Source of the DNA: Desulfobaculum sp044987625
GTDB lineage: Bacteria; Desulfobacterota; Desulfovibrionia; Desulfovibrionales; Desulfovibrionaceae
DNA: 64,000 nt
Reading direction: 5' to 3'
NCBI RefSeq assembly: GCF_044987625.1
Contig: NZ_JBJDSB010000002.1
Span: forward strand, 62,001-126,000
Both the position numbers and the translations under genes were made by a program. The notes under the pieces are model-generated. The model made no database searches and had not been told where the DNA came from. It worked only from the letters and a program-made list of their open reading frames with translations. This document shows, one piece after another, positions 8,070 through 15,295 of the stretch. Within the stretch, counting starts at the first letter, position 1, and every line of letters begins with the position of its first letter.

Positions 8070-9263
8070 TCAGGCGGACGCCCATTTCCGGACCTCGGCC
8101 CGGGTGTTTTGGTCGAGGGCGAGGATGGCTTCCAGGCTTTCGGCGTCGGCTCCCGTGTGGGCGTCCATGGCGCGCTGTATGAGCGCGGGAATATCCAGGA
8201 ATCCTATCCTGTTTTGCAGGAAAAGGTCCACGGCGATTTCATTGGCCGCGTTAAGGACCACGGGATAGCTTGCGCCTGCGCGCAGAGCGTCGAAAGCATA
8301 GCCCAGACAAGGAAATATATTTAACGCAGGGGCCTCGAAGGTCAAGTGCCCAGCCTTCACAAGATCCAGCGGCTCAAGGGACAGACCAAGGCGATGCGGC
8401 CAGCCAAGGGCGTAGGCAATGGGGATGACCATGTCCGTCGGGCCCATGTGCGCCAGCATGGAACGGTCCTCGTACTCCACAAGGGAGTGGACCACGCTCT
8501 GCGGGTGCACCACCACGTCGATGGCCTCCAGCGGCAGGCCAAACAGGTGGTAGGCCTCGATGACCTCAAGGCCTTTGTTCATGAGCGTTGCGGAGTCGAT
8601 GCTGATCTTGGCGCCCATGGACCAATTGGGGTGGGCAAGGGCTTGCTCGCGGGTGACGCCCTCCAGTTCCTCTCGCGTTTTGCCCCGGAAGGGGCCGCCG
8701 GATGCCGTGATAATCAGGCGGCGGATGTCGCGTTGGTCGTGCCCGCACATGCCCTGAAACAGCGCATTGTGCTCGGAATCCACAGGCAGGATGACCGCGC
8801 CGGTCTCATGGCAGATTGTGCGGAACAGGTGACCGGCCAGCACAAGGGCTTCCTTGTTGGCGAGGGCGATGGTCTTGCCTGCGCGGGCGGCGGCGAGGGT
8901 GGGCGGCAGACCTGCCGCGCCAACCTGCGCCGCGAGGACGATGTCGGCCTCGGGCATGGTGGCGAGGTCCACATAGGCCTGTGGGCCAACGAGAATGGCG
9001 GGGGTGTAGCCCTCGGGCAGGCGCTCGCGCAGTTCGCTGGCGGCCTCGTCGTTCAGGACGGCGAGGAAGGGTGGACGCAGGCGGGTGGCCTGCTCGGCCA
9101 GCAGGGCCGCGTTGCGGGCGCCGGCAAGGGCCAGCACCTCAAAGCGGCCGGGATGTTCATCCAGCACCTTGATGGTGCTGACGCCGATGGAGCCGGTGCT
9201 TCCCAGCAGAACGAGGCGCCGTGCGCTCTCGGCCGGGGGCGTGAGGGGGGAGATGTACGTCAT
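8070..9263 (-). CDS. dxr: 1-deoxy-D-xylulose 5-phosphate reductoisomerase
   Basis: Dxr converts DXP to MEP with NADPH, the committed step of the MEP isoprenoid pathway in the cytosol. The 397 residues match the usual length. The NADPH-binding GSTGSIG is near residue 22, the metal/substrate region has VDSEHNALFQ, and the flexible loop and catalytic segment show SMGAKISIDSATLMNKGLEVIEA. It lies between cdsA and rseP in the widespread uppS-cdsA-dxr-rseP order. The ribosome binding site is weak (AGGAC directly before ATG). Confidence 0.97.
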   Translation of the reverse strand: MTYISPLTPPAESARRLVLLGSTGSIGVSTIKVLDEHPGRFEVLALAGARNAALLAEQATRLRPPFLAVLNDEAASELRERLPEGYTPAILVGPQAYVDLATMPEADIVLAAQVGAAGLPPTLAAARAGKTIALANKEALVLAGHLFRTICHETGAVILPVDSEHNALFQGMCGHDQRDIRRLIITASGGPFRGKTREELEGVTREQALAHPNWSMGAKISIDSATLMNKGLEVIEAYHLFGLPLEAIDVVVHPQSVVHSLVEYEDRSMLAHMGPTDMVIPIAYALGWPHRLGLSLEPLDLVKAGHLTFEAPALNIFPCLGYAFDALRAGASYPVVLNAANEIAVDLFLQNRIGFLDIPALIQRAMDAHTGADAESLEAILALDQNTRAEVRKWASA

Positions 9264-9326
9264 GTCCTGTGTCTCGAAAGGTGAGGGGCCGCGGCCTGCG
9301 CGAAATGCGCCATGGCCGCGTCCGCC

Positions 9327-10166
9327 CTACCGGAAGAAGTGGAAGATGGCATCCAGCCCGGCGTAGGTGGCTACGGCCAGCAGCAGACTGTCGATGCGGT
9401 CCAGCACTCCGCCGTGACCGGGGAGAATGGTGCCGGAGTCCTTGACGTTCTGCCTGCGCTTGATGGCGGACTCGATAAAGTCGCCGAACTGGGAGGAAAT
9501 ATTCAGGCCCATGCCCAAGAGCGCCCACATCCACCACGGGCGGCCAGCGCCGGCACCCGCGAGGAAGTATTCATCCACCGCGCCAGCAACAAGGCAGACC
9601 AGCACGGAGGCCGTCATGCCGCCGAGGCTGCCGCTCCACGTCTTTTTGGGGCTGATGGCGGGCCAGATTTTTGGGCCGCCAAAGGTGCTACCCGCGTAGA
9701 ATGCACCGGTGTCCGCCGCCATGACGGCCAGCAGTACCACGATGATCTCCACGTGCAAAAAGCCGAAGAAGAACTGGAGCATAAGCGGGATGTAGAGCAG
9801 GCCGCTGACGAGAATGGCGGCAAGGCCGTAGGACGTGTTCTCGGAGAGGTCGTCCGTGCTTTTGGAATACTTGATGAGGAACCCAAGGCTGGAGACCCAG
9901 AAGGCGGCGATGAGCACGCCAAGGATGAGCCACGGGTTGCCGGTTTTTCCGGCCCAGAGGATGAAGATGCCAAGGGCGGACCCTGCGGCGCGGAGCCAAG
10001 TGTGGCGGCCGTCCTTCCAGAACATGCCGTAGAATTCCCACAGGCCGACGGCGGCGATGGCCGCGAGGGCGGAGAACTCGAACCAGCCGCGCAGCGCGAT
10101 GGCGCCAAGCAAGAGGGGCAGGAGGACCAGGGCCGTACGGATGCGTTTTTTGTGAGAGCTGTTCAT
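9327..10166 (-). CDS. cdsA: Phosphatidate cytidylyltransferase CdsA
   Basis: CdsA makes CDP-diacylglycerol from phosphatidic acid and CTP, the branch point of phospholipid synthesis, in the inner membrane. The 279-residue protein has about eight hydrophobic helices and the C-terminal signature SAIKRRQNVKDSGTILPGHGG followed by LDRID, which carries the metal-binding Asp. It lies 26 bp after uppS. No clear ribosome binding site was seen, which fits translational coupling. Confidence 0.95.
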   Translation of the reverse strand: MNSSHKKRIRTALVLLPLLLGAIALRGWFEFSALAAIAAVGLWEFYGMFWKDGRHTWLRAAGSALGIFILWAGKTGNPWLILGVLIAAFWVSSLGFLIKYSKSTDDLSENTSYGLAAILVSGLLYIPLMLQFFFGFLHVEIIVVLLAVMAADTGAFYAGSTFGGPKIWPAISPKKTWSGSLGGMTASVLVCLVAGAVDEYFLAGAGAGRPWWMWALLGMGLNISSQFGDFIESAIKRRQNVKDSGTILPGHGGVLDRIDSLLLAVATYAGLDAIFHFFR

Positions 10167-10192
10167 GGTGCGTGGCGGCTCGGGGCCGGAGT

Positions 10193-10936
10193 TTAAGCGT
10201 TGTGCCCGGAGGTCTGGGCGGACGAGAGCTGCTCGTCGGTACAGCCGAATCGGCGGCCACGGCCCGCAAACGCGGCAAGGGCGTCATGCAGGTGGGCTTC
10301 GTCGAAGTCGGGCCAGTGCGTCGGGGTAAAGTAGAATTCAGCGTAGGCGGCCTGCCACAGCAAAAAGTTGGACAGCCGCAGTTCCCCGCTGGTGCGGATG
10401 ATGAGGTCCGGGTCGGGCTGGCCTGCGGTGTACAGGCGCTCGGCGATGGCGTCCTCGGTGATGTCTTCCGGGCGTGCGCCCTCGGCCGCAAGCTGGCGGC
10501 AGGCGCGCAGGATTTCATCGCGCCCGGAGTAGTTGAGGGCGAGGTTGAGGGTCATCTCCGTGCCGTCCTTGGACTGCGACACCGCGCGTTTGACCGCTTG
10601 CCGCGTCACCAGTGGCAGTTCGGAGAGGTCGCCGAGGATGTTGAGGCGTATGCCCTGTTCGATGAGGGAGGCCATCTCGCGGTTCATGAACCGCACAAGC
10701 AGGTCGAACAGGAAGGAGATTTCCTTTTTCGGCCGTGCCCAGTTCTCGCGCGAGAAGGTATACAGCGTGACGTGGCGGATGCCGAGTTTGCGGCATTCGG
10801 TGACGAGGCGCTTTGCCGAAGCGGTTCCGGCCTTGTGACCTTCGCTTCGTGGCATTCCCTGAGCCTTGGCCCAACGGCCATTGCCGTCCATGATGACGGC
10901 GAGATGACGAGGCAGTGTGTCGAACTTCAGAGTCAT
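10193..10936 (-). CDS. uppS: Undecaprenyl diphosphate synthase
   Basis: A cis-prenyltransferase making the C55 carrier lipid for peptidoglycan and surface glycans. The 247-residue protein carries the family signature HLAVIMDGNGRWAK with the catalytic Asp near residue 17. Further conserved parts are the TLYTFSRENW segment and the C-terminal DPDLIIRTSGELRLSNFLLWQAAYAE with the diphosphate-binding Arg residues. GGAG precedes the ATG. The gene follows the frr terminator, so read-through or an unseen promoter must supply transcription. Confidence 0.96.
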   Translation of the reverse strand: MTLKFDTLPRHLAVIMDGNGRWAKAQGMPRSEGHKAGTASAKRLVTECRKLGIRHVTLYTFSRENWARPKKEISFLFDLLVRFMNREMASLIEQGIRLNILGDLSELPLVTRQAVKRAVSQSKDGTEMTLNLALNYSGRDEILRACRQLAAEGARPEDITEDAIAERLYTAGQPDPDLIIRTSGELRLSNFLLWQAAYAEFYFTPTHWPDFDEAHLHDALAAFAGRGRRFGCTDEQLSSAQTSGHNA

Positions 10937-10968
10937 GCTCCGCAGGTTGGCTTGACGCTTGGGCGTCG

Positions 10969-11011
10969 AAAAAAGGAAAATCCTGCCGCCCCGGCAGAAG
11001 GGACGGCAGGA
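10969..11011 (-). terminator. Terminator between frr and uppS
   Basis: Eight-bp arms TCCTGCCG/CGGCAGGA with a 15-nt loop are followed on the minus strand by TTTTCCTTTTTTC. It would partly separate the translation genes from the lipid genes. Confidence 0.7.
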
Positions 11012-11035
11012 CGAAAAGGGCGTAGATATCCGGGG

Positions 11036-11590
11036 CTAGAGCTCCATGATCTCGTCGTCCTTGGCCTTGAGGAGCTTGTCGGCTTCCTCGACCATGGCAT
11101 TGGTGATCTTCTGGATCTCTTCCTGCCCGCGGCGCTGGTCATCTTCGGAAATTTCCTTGTCTTTTTCCAGCTTTTTCAGAGATTCGTTGGCATCTCTGCG
11201 GACGTTTCGGATAGCGATCTTGCAGTCCTCGGAGTATTTTTTGGCCAGTTTGACCAAATCCTTGCGGCGCTCCTCGGTCAGCGGGGGGATGTTGATGCGC
11301 AACAGCTTGCCGTCGTTGACCGGGTTCAGTCCGAGGTCGGAGCTGATGATGGCCTTTTCGGCGGGGGCAAATGCGCCACGGTCCCAAGGCTGAATGGTGA
11401 TGGAACGGCTGTCCGGCACGGCGATGGAAGCAAGCTGCTTCAGGGGCGTGGGGGTGCCGTAGTAATCCACCATGACGTCCTCGACCAAAGCAGTGGAGGC
11501 GCGGCCGGTGCGCAGTTTTGCAAAATCGCGCTCAAGGCTGGCCAGAGCTTTTTTCATCCTGTCCTGACAATCATCCATCACGGACTGCAT
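11036..11590 (-). CDS. frr: Ribosome recycling factor
   Basis: RRF splits post-termination ribosomes together with EF-G. The 184 residues match the family length. Conserved segments are LRTGRASTALVEDVMVDYYG near 28-47, SITIQPWDRGAF, and the C-terminal coiled-coil half RDANESLKKLEKDKEISEDDQRRGQEEIQKIT. It is 3 bp from pyrH, with GGAGGAG as ribosome binding site. Confidence 0.97.
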   Translation of the reverse strand: MQSVMDDCQDRMKKALASLERDFAKLRTGRASTALVEDVMVDYYGTPTPLKQLASIAVPDSRSITIQPWDRGAFAPAEKAIISSDLGLNPVNDGKLLRINIPPLTEERRKDLVKLAKKYSEDCKIAIRNVRRDANESLKKLEKDKEISEDDQRRGQEEIQKITNAMVEEADKLLKAKDDEIMEL

Positions 11591-11593
11591 GGT

Positions 11594-12316
11594 CTAATCT
11601 CCTCCTTCGACGAGAGTTCCGATATTTTCGCCGCTAACGACTTTTTTGATATTGCCGCTCTCGAAGAGGTTGAACACGGCGATGGGCAGGTTGTTGTCCA
11701 TGGCCAGCGAAATGGCGGTGGAGTCCATAACCTGCAGCCGTTTGCTCAACACTTCGATGTAGCTCAGGCTCGGGTATTTGACGGCATCCTCGTGGACCAT
11801 GGGGTCTTTGTCGTAAACGCCATCGACCTTGGTGGCCTTGAGGATGGCCTGCGTGTGAAGCTCCGCAGCCCTAAGCGCCGCAGCGGTATCGGTAGTGAAA
11901 TACGGGTTGCCGGTACCTGCGGCGCAGATGACGACGCGGCCCTTTTCCAGATGGCGGATAGCCCGCCTACGGATGTAGGGCTCCGACACTTCCTGCATGG
12001 AAATGGCGCTCATCACACGGGTCTGTATGCCTTCCTTTTCCAGTCCGTCCTGCACGGCAAGAGCGTTCATGACAGTGGCCAGCATACCCATGTAATCGCC
12101 CTGGGCGCGGTCCATGCCTTTGGCGCTCGCCGCCATGCCGCGAAAGATGTTGCCGCCGCCAATGACGAGGGCCACCTGTACTCCCATGCGGGAGACTTCC
12201 GCGATTTCGCGACAAAATGCGCTGACGGATTCGGGGTCTATACCGAATTTTTGCTTTCCCGCCAATGCCTCGCCGCTGAGCTTCAGCAGCACCCTCTGGA
12301 ACCGCAACTCACTCAT
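11594..12316 (-). CDS. pyrH: UMP kinase
   Basis: PyrH phosphorylates UMP to UDP; the bacterial enzyme is a hexamer of amino-acid-kinase fold controlled by GTP and UTP. The 240-residue protein has the N-terminal RVLLKLSGEALAG, the VIGGGNIFRG phosphate-binding loop, and DKDPMVHEDA with the following LSY segment. It forms the conserved rpsB-tsf-pyrH-frr order. A tsf terminator and a 10-bp inverted repeat lie upstream. Confidence 0.97.
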   Translation of the reverse strand: MSELRFQRVLLKLSGEALAGKQKFGIDPESVSAFCREIAEVSRMGVQVALVIGGGNIFRGMAASAKGMDRAQGDYMGMLATVMNALAVQDGLEKEGIQTRVMSAISMQEVSEPYIRRRAIRHLEKGRVVICAAGTGNPYFTTDTAAALRAAELHTQAILKATKVDGVYDKDPMVHEDAVKYPSLSYIEVLSKRLQVMDSTAISLAMDNNLPIAVFNLFESGNIKKVVSGENIGTLVEGGD

Positions 12317-12348
12317 ATTTCACACCTTTATACGCTTTCTGTGGTTAA

Positions 12349-12381
12349 TTTGCCAGAACACCGTAACATAATTCTGGCAAA
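12349..12381. repeat. Perfect 10-bp inverted repeat upstream of pyrH
   Basis: TTTGCCAGAA, a 13-bp spacer, and TTCTGGCAAA lie 33-65 bp before the pyrH ATG, between the tsf terminator and pyrH. It could be an operator or an RNA structure. No U tract follows, so it is not a terminator. Confidence 0.5.
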
Positions 12382-12400
12382 GGTTTGAGAAAAAAAGGCC

Positions 12401-12427
12401 AAAAAAAACGGGCCTTGCGGCCCGTTT
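12401..12427 (-). terminator. Rho-independent terminator after tsf
   Basis: The 9-bp stem AAACGGGCC/GGCCCGTTT with a GCAA loop overlaps a run of eight T on the minus strand. It lies 9 bp after the tsf stop codon and probably lowers pyrH expression relative to rpsB-tsf. Confidence 0.92.
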
Positions 12428-12435
12428 CGGAGAGC

Positions 12436-13041
12436 TTAGCTTTGGGCGTCTTCGCCCACGGCTACGCGGGCAAATCGGCCAATCTGGATGTTTTCACCCA
12501 GAACAGCGACCAGCTCGTTCAGGAGGTCCTGAATGGAGAGCTTGTCGTCTTTTACGAAAGGCTGCTCAAGCAGGCAGACTTCCTTGTAGTATTTCTTCAC
12601 GCGGCCTTCGACGATCTTGTCGGCAATGTGCTCGGGCTTGCCTTCTTCGATGGCCTGATTGCGGTAGATTTCCTTTTCCTTCTCCAGCATGTCCTGGGGC
12701 AGCTCGTCGGGGGAGACGCACACGGGGCTCATGGCAGCAATCTGCATGGCCACGTCCTTGGCAAAGGCCTGGAACTTATCGGACTTGGCGACGAAGTCGG
12801 TCTCGCACTTGATCTCGACCATGACGCCCAGCTTGCCGTTGGAGTGGATGTAGGAGCCGACGTAGCCTTCGGAGGTGGCGCGGCCGGCCTTCTTCTGGGC
12901 CTTGGCCAGGCCCTTCTCACGCAGCCATGCGACAGCCTTGTCGGTGTCGCCGCCGCACTCGCCGAGGGCCTTTTTGCAGTCCATCATGCCAGCGCCGGTC
13001 TTGTCGCGCAGCTCTTTCACCATTGCAGCGGTAATAGCCAT
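12436..13041 (-). CDS. tsf: Elongation factor Ts, short form
   Basis: EF-Ts is the nucleotide exchange factor of EF-Tu. The N-terminal domain (MAITAAMVKELRDKTGAGMMDCKKAL) and the core motif VEIKCETDFVAKSD are clear. At 201 residues it is shorter than E. coli EF-Ts (283) and belongs to the single-core-repeat form known from several phyla. It lies 2 bp after rpsB. Confidence 0.97.
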   Translation of the reverse strand: MAITAAMVKELRDKTGAGMMDCKKALGECGGDTDKAVAWLREKGLAKAQKKAGRATSEGYVGSYIHSNGKLGVMVEIKCETDFVAKSDKFQAFAKDVAMQIAAMSPVCVSPDELPQDMLEKEKEIYRNQAIEEGKPEHIADKIVEGRVKKYYKEVCLLEQPFVKDDKLSIQDLLNELVAVLGENIQIGRFARVAVGEDAQS

Positions 13042-13043
13042 TG

Positions 13044-13820
13044 TTACTTTTCCTCCGCGGATTCAGCTTCAGGGGCCTCTTCGGCCTTATCTTCTTCCTT
13101 GGCGGCTTCGGCGGCCTGGGCCATCTGCACTTCCTCCTGGCGGGCGTCGCCTTCGAGGCAGGCGTCAGCGATGGCGGAGGCGAACAGCTTGATGGCGCGG
13201 ATGGCGTCGTCGTTGCCGGGGATAACGTAATCAACGAGGTCGGGATCGCAGTTGGAGTCGCACACGGCCACGATCGGGATACCGAGCTTGCGGCACTCGC
13301 GCACGGCGATGTCTTCGCGCTTGGGGTCAACCACGAAAGCAACGGCGGGCAGGCCTTCCAGGTCCTTGATGCCGCCGAGGGCGAGGTTCAGCTTCTGCAC
13401 CTCGCGGGTCATGCCCACGATTTCGCGCTTGGGGAACTTGTTGATGGTGCCGTCTTCGAACATGGTCTCCAGCTTCTTCAGACGGTCAATGCTGTGCTTG
13501 ATGGTCTGGAAGTTGGTGAGCGTGCCGCCGAGCCAGCGGTTGGTCATGAAGTGCTGACCAGCGCGGGAGGCTTCCTGCTTCATGGATTCCTGCGCCTGGC
13601 GCTTGGTTCCGATGAAGAGCACCTTGCCGCCGTTGGCGACCTTTTCTGCGATGAAGTCATGGGCCTTCTGGAACAGACGGACGGTCTGCTGCAGGTCCAT
13701 GATGTGGATGCCGTTACGGGCGCCGAAGATGAACGGACGCATCTTGGGGTTCCAGCGGCGGGTCTGGTGACCGAAGTGAACACCGGTCTCCAGCATCTGC
13801 TTCATGTTGACATAAGCCAT
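13044..13820 (-). CDS. rpsB: Small-subunit ribosomal protein S2 (uS2)
   Basis: S2 of the 30S subunit, 258 residues. Conserved features are LETGVHFGHQTRRWNPKM at the start, the FIGTKRQAQ segment, RWLGGTLTNF, and NDDAIRAIKLF. The last ~40 residues are charged and Glu-rich (KEEDKAEEAPEAESAEEK). ATG at 13820 was chosen because TGGAGGAAT precedes it and MAYVNMKQML is the family start. It opens the transcription unit and has a good promoter and a structured leader. Confidence 0.98.
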   Translation of the reverse strand: MAYVNMKQMLETGVHFGHQTRRWNPKMRPFIFGARNGIHIMDLQQTVRLFQKAHDFIAEKVANGGKVLFIGTKRQAQESMKQEASRAGQHFMTNRWLGGTLTNFQTIKHSIDRLKKLETMFEDGTINKFPKREIVGMTREVQKLNLALGGIKDLEGLPAVAFVVDPKREDIAVRECRKLGIPIVAVCDSNCDPDLVDYVIPGNDDAIRAIKLFASAIADACLEGDARQEEVQMAQAAEAAKEEDKAEEAPEAESAEEK

Positions 13821-13862
13821 GGTAATTCCTCCAGGGTTGTTTTCCTCCACTCCGCGTAAAGC

Positions 13863-13903
13863 ACGCCCATAACCCCCTCAACGGAGAGGGCACCCATGGG
13901 CGT
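13863..13903 (-). promoter_or_regulatory. Structured rpsB leader RNA, candidate S2 autoregulatory site
   Basis: In the ~109-nt leader, ACGCCCAT pairs with ATGGGCGT (outer stem, 8 bp) and encloses CCCTC/GAGGG (inner stem, 5 bp) with a 6-nt loop. The element ends 42 bp before the ATG. Leaders of rpsB are autoregulated by S2 in several bacteria; membership of a known family was not tested. Confidence 0.5.
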
Positions 13904-13935
13904 CAACGTGGAGTGTGTGGGATTGAAATCGCGGC

Positions 13936-13964
13936 GTTATACTTGGAATGCAAGATGATGGCAA
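13936..13964 (-). promoter_or_regulatory. Sigma-70 promoter of rpsB-tsf
   Basis: The minus strand has TTGCCA (13959-13964), exactly 17 bp, and TATAAC (13936-13941), each five of six to consensus. The predicted transcript starts near 13929. Confidence 0.82.
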
Positions 13965-13995
13965 GCAGAAAATGTCCGCCGGCCACCATCCTTCA

Positions 13996-14769
13996 CTACT
14001 GCACCCGGGCGGCGGCCGTATCGCCCCCGGAGTGGGACTGCGCGCTCTCCGCCTGAACGGGATTGGAGAGGCGGCCGAGTCCGCTGATTTCTACGCTGAC
14101 AACGTCGCCGTCAGCGATGGTCGCACCGTTGTTGTTCACGCCGAACATCACCACGTCGCCGGGCAGCAGCGTCATGATGGACGACACGTGGCTGATGGCT
14201 TCCAGCGGCTGCATAGTCAGGTCGTCGATGGTGAAGTGCTTGGATGTCTCGTCGTTGACGGCGAGGGCGATGTCCAGCTCTTCAAGGGCGGGCAGGTCCG
14301 TTTCAATGAAGGGCCCGACCGGCGTAAAGGTGTCGAAGCCCTGCGCGGCGGCGGAGCCGGGTTCGGCAAGTTCGGGCACATGCGCGGCAATGTTGGCGCA
14401 GCATGTGTACCCAAAAATATGCGAGGGCATGTCCTGCGTCTGCACGCCGCGGCATTGCCGCCCGATGAGGATGCCCAGCATGGGGTTGGCCACGGCTTGC
14501 TGCGCTGTGGCGGGGATGCTTATGGTCTGTCCGTTGCCAATAACGGAGGACGGCGGCTTGAGATTCAGCCGGGGAGTGGGCTGGGGCGAATCGGTTGGGC
14601 GCGCTTCAATGGTGATGATCTTTGAGGGCACGGCCAGCGGGAGGAGGGTGGCTTCCTCGGGCGGGATGATGCCTTCAATACCTTTGGCACGGTCCAAACA
14701 CTGCAGACCGCCGTCGGTGACGCGCGCATAAAACGAAACGCCTCGGTGCAATACGCGGATTATTCTCAT
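13996..14769 (-). CDS. Fumarylacetoacetate hydrolase (FAH)-family protein
   Basis: Members are Mg-dependent hydrolases, decarboxylases or isomerases of small dioxo acids. The 257-residue protein has a short N-terminal domain (RVLHRGVSFYARV) and the family core: SSVIGNGQTISIPA, PMLGILIGRQCRGV, a segment FGYTCCANIAA at the place of the usual G-Y-T-N-D motif, and LLPGDVVMFGV near the C terminus. The usual acidic metal ligands are partly replaced, for example the D of YTxxND is absent. The substrate is therefore open and activity may be changed. ATG at 14769 follows AAGGTGG. Confidence 0.78.
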   Translation of the reverse strand: MRIIRVLHRGVSFYARVTDGGLQCLDRAKGIEGIIPPEEATLLPLAVPSKIITIEARPTDSPQPTPRLNLKPPSSVIGNGQTISIPATAQQAVANPMLGILIGRQCRGVQTQDMPSHIFGYTCCANIAAHVPELAEPGSAAAQGFDTFTPVGPFIETDLPALEELDIALAVNDETSKHFTIDDLTMQPLEAISHVSSIMTLLPGDVVMFGVNNNGATIADGDVVSVEISGLGRLSNPVQAESAQSHSGGDTAAARVQ

Positions 14770-15061
14770 AAGTGCCACCTTGTTCTTTTGGGGTGAGTGG
14801 TGCGCGGGACAAAGGGCGCATAGTCCTCTATAGCAGGTGACGGCTGTGGTGTCTAACCCACGGAAAATGTGCAGGGAATCTTTTGCCCCGTGGGCAAGAC
14901 CCAAGCGCAGAAGCGAGCCGTTACCGTGCGGGTTTTCGGCGGTTTTCCCGTGGCGGGGCCTGGCGGGGCAATGATGATGGTCGCCTGCTGCGCGTCCGGT
15001 GTGGAGCGCCGGCGCGTGCGGCGGCGGGGGACTGGGCGCCGCAAAGTCTGCATTCAGGGGC

Positions 15062-15091
15062 TTGACAACGCTTCGGAAACGGCTCTACATA
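15062..15091 (+). promoter_or_regulatory. Sigma-70 promoter of the attenuated aldolase transcript
   Basis: A perfect TTGACA (15062-15067), an 18-bp spacer and TACATA (15086-15091). The predicted start falls around 15097-15099, at or just before the leader-peptide ATG, so the leader peptide could be translated from a leaderless or nearly leaderless mRNA. Confidence 0.75.
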
Positions 15092-15097
15092 TTGGGG

Positions 15098-15187
15098 ATG
15101 CAAAACGTTGCCCCCACCACCATCGCGACCTCCTATTATTACGCTGCGGACATGACGGTCTGTAGCGACTGGTGCGTTGTGCTGTAG
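15098..15187 (+). CDS. Tyr/Trp leader peptide of a transcription attenuator
   Basis: A 29-residue open frame starting at ATG 15098 and ending in TAG. Residues 12-20 are TSYYYAADM: three consecutive Tyr codons (TAT TAT TAC). A single Trp codon follows at residue 25 (CSDWC). A GGGG lies directly before the ATG. Runs of codons for the regulated amino acid in a short ORF before a terminator are the hallmark of ribosome-mediated attenuation, as in trpL and pheL. The Tyr codons are directly followed by a sequence able to form a hairpin (GCTGCGGAC with GTCTGTAGC). The downstream gene encodes a candidate first enzyme of aromatic synthesis, so the inferred signal is charged tRNA-Tyr, and possibly tRNA-Trp. 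Confidence 0.8.
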   Translation: MQNVAPTTIATSYYYAADMTVCSDWCVVL

Positions 15188-15218
15188 GGGCACGGAAAAA
15201 ACGACAGTCGAGTGTAGC

Positions 15219-15255
15219 GAGGCCGTTGGATAACATCCAGCGGCCTCTTTTTTTT
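15219..15255 (+). terminator. Attenuator terminator upstream of the aldolase gene
   Basis: A 13-bp stem (GAGGCCGTTGGAT with ATCCAGCGGCCTC, one G-U pair), a 3-nt loop and eight T. It lies 31 bp after the leader-peptide stop codon and 40 bp before the aldolase ATG, which is the geometry of an attenuator. A direct repeat TGTAGCGA occurs both in the leader-peptide hairpin and just before this terminator, giving alternative pairing partners. Confidence 0.92.
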
Positions 15256-15295
15256 GTGCGATTTTGCAGCTAAGGGAAAGCGCAGGAGGAATGTC

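Larger units (their letters stand above)
14770..15295. other. Divergent intergenic region with attenuator
   Basis: From 15062 on it contains a promoter, a leader peptide and an attenuator for the aldolase gene. Between 14770 and 15061 it is GC-rich; no convincing promoter for the minus-strand FAH gene and no coding sequence were seen there. Confidence 0.6.

Noticed and set aside
12327..12356. Possible -35/-10 pair (CTGGCA, 18 bp, TATAAA) before pyrH
   Set aside because: The start would fall about 4 nt before the ATG and remove the ribosome binding site that is present.
10172..12388. Long open frame (738 codons) on the plus strand across uppS, frr and pyrH
   Set aside because: Antisense shadow in GC-rich DNA: low-complexity Gly/Val/His composition, no ribosome binding site, and it covers well-conserved genes on the other strand.
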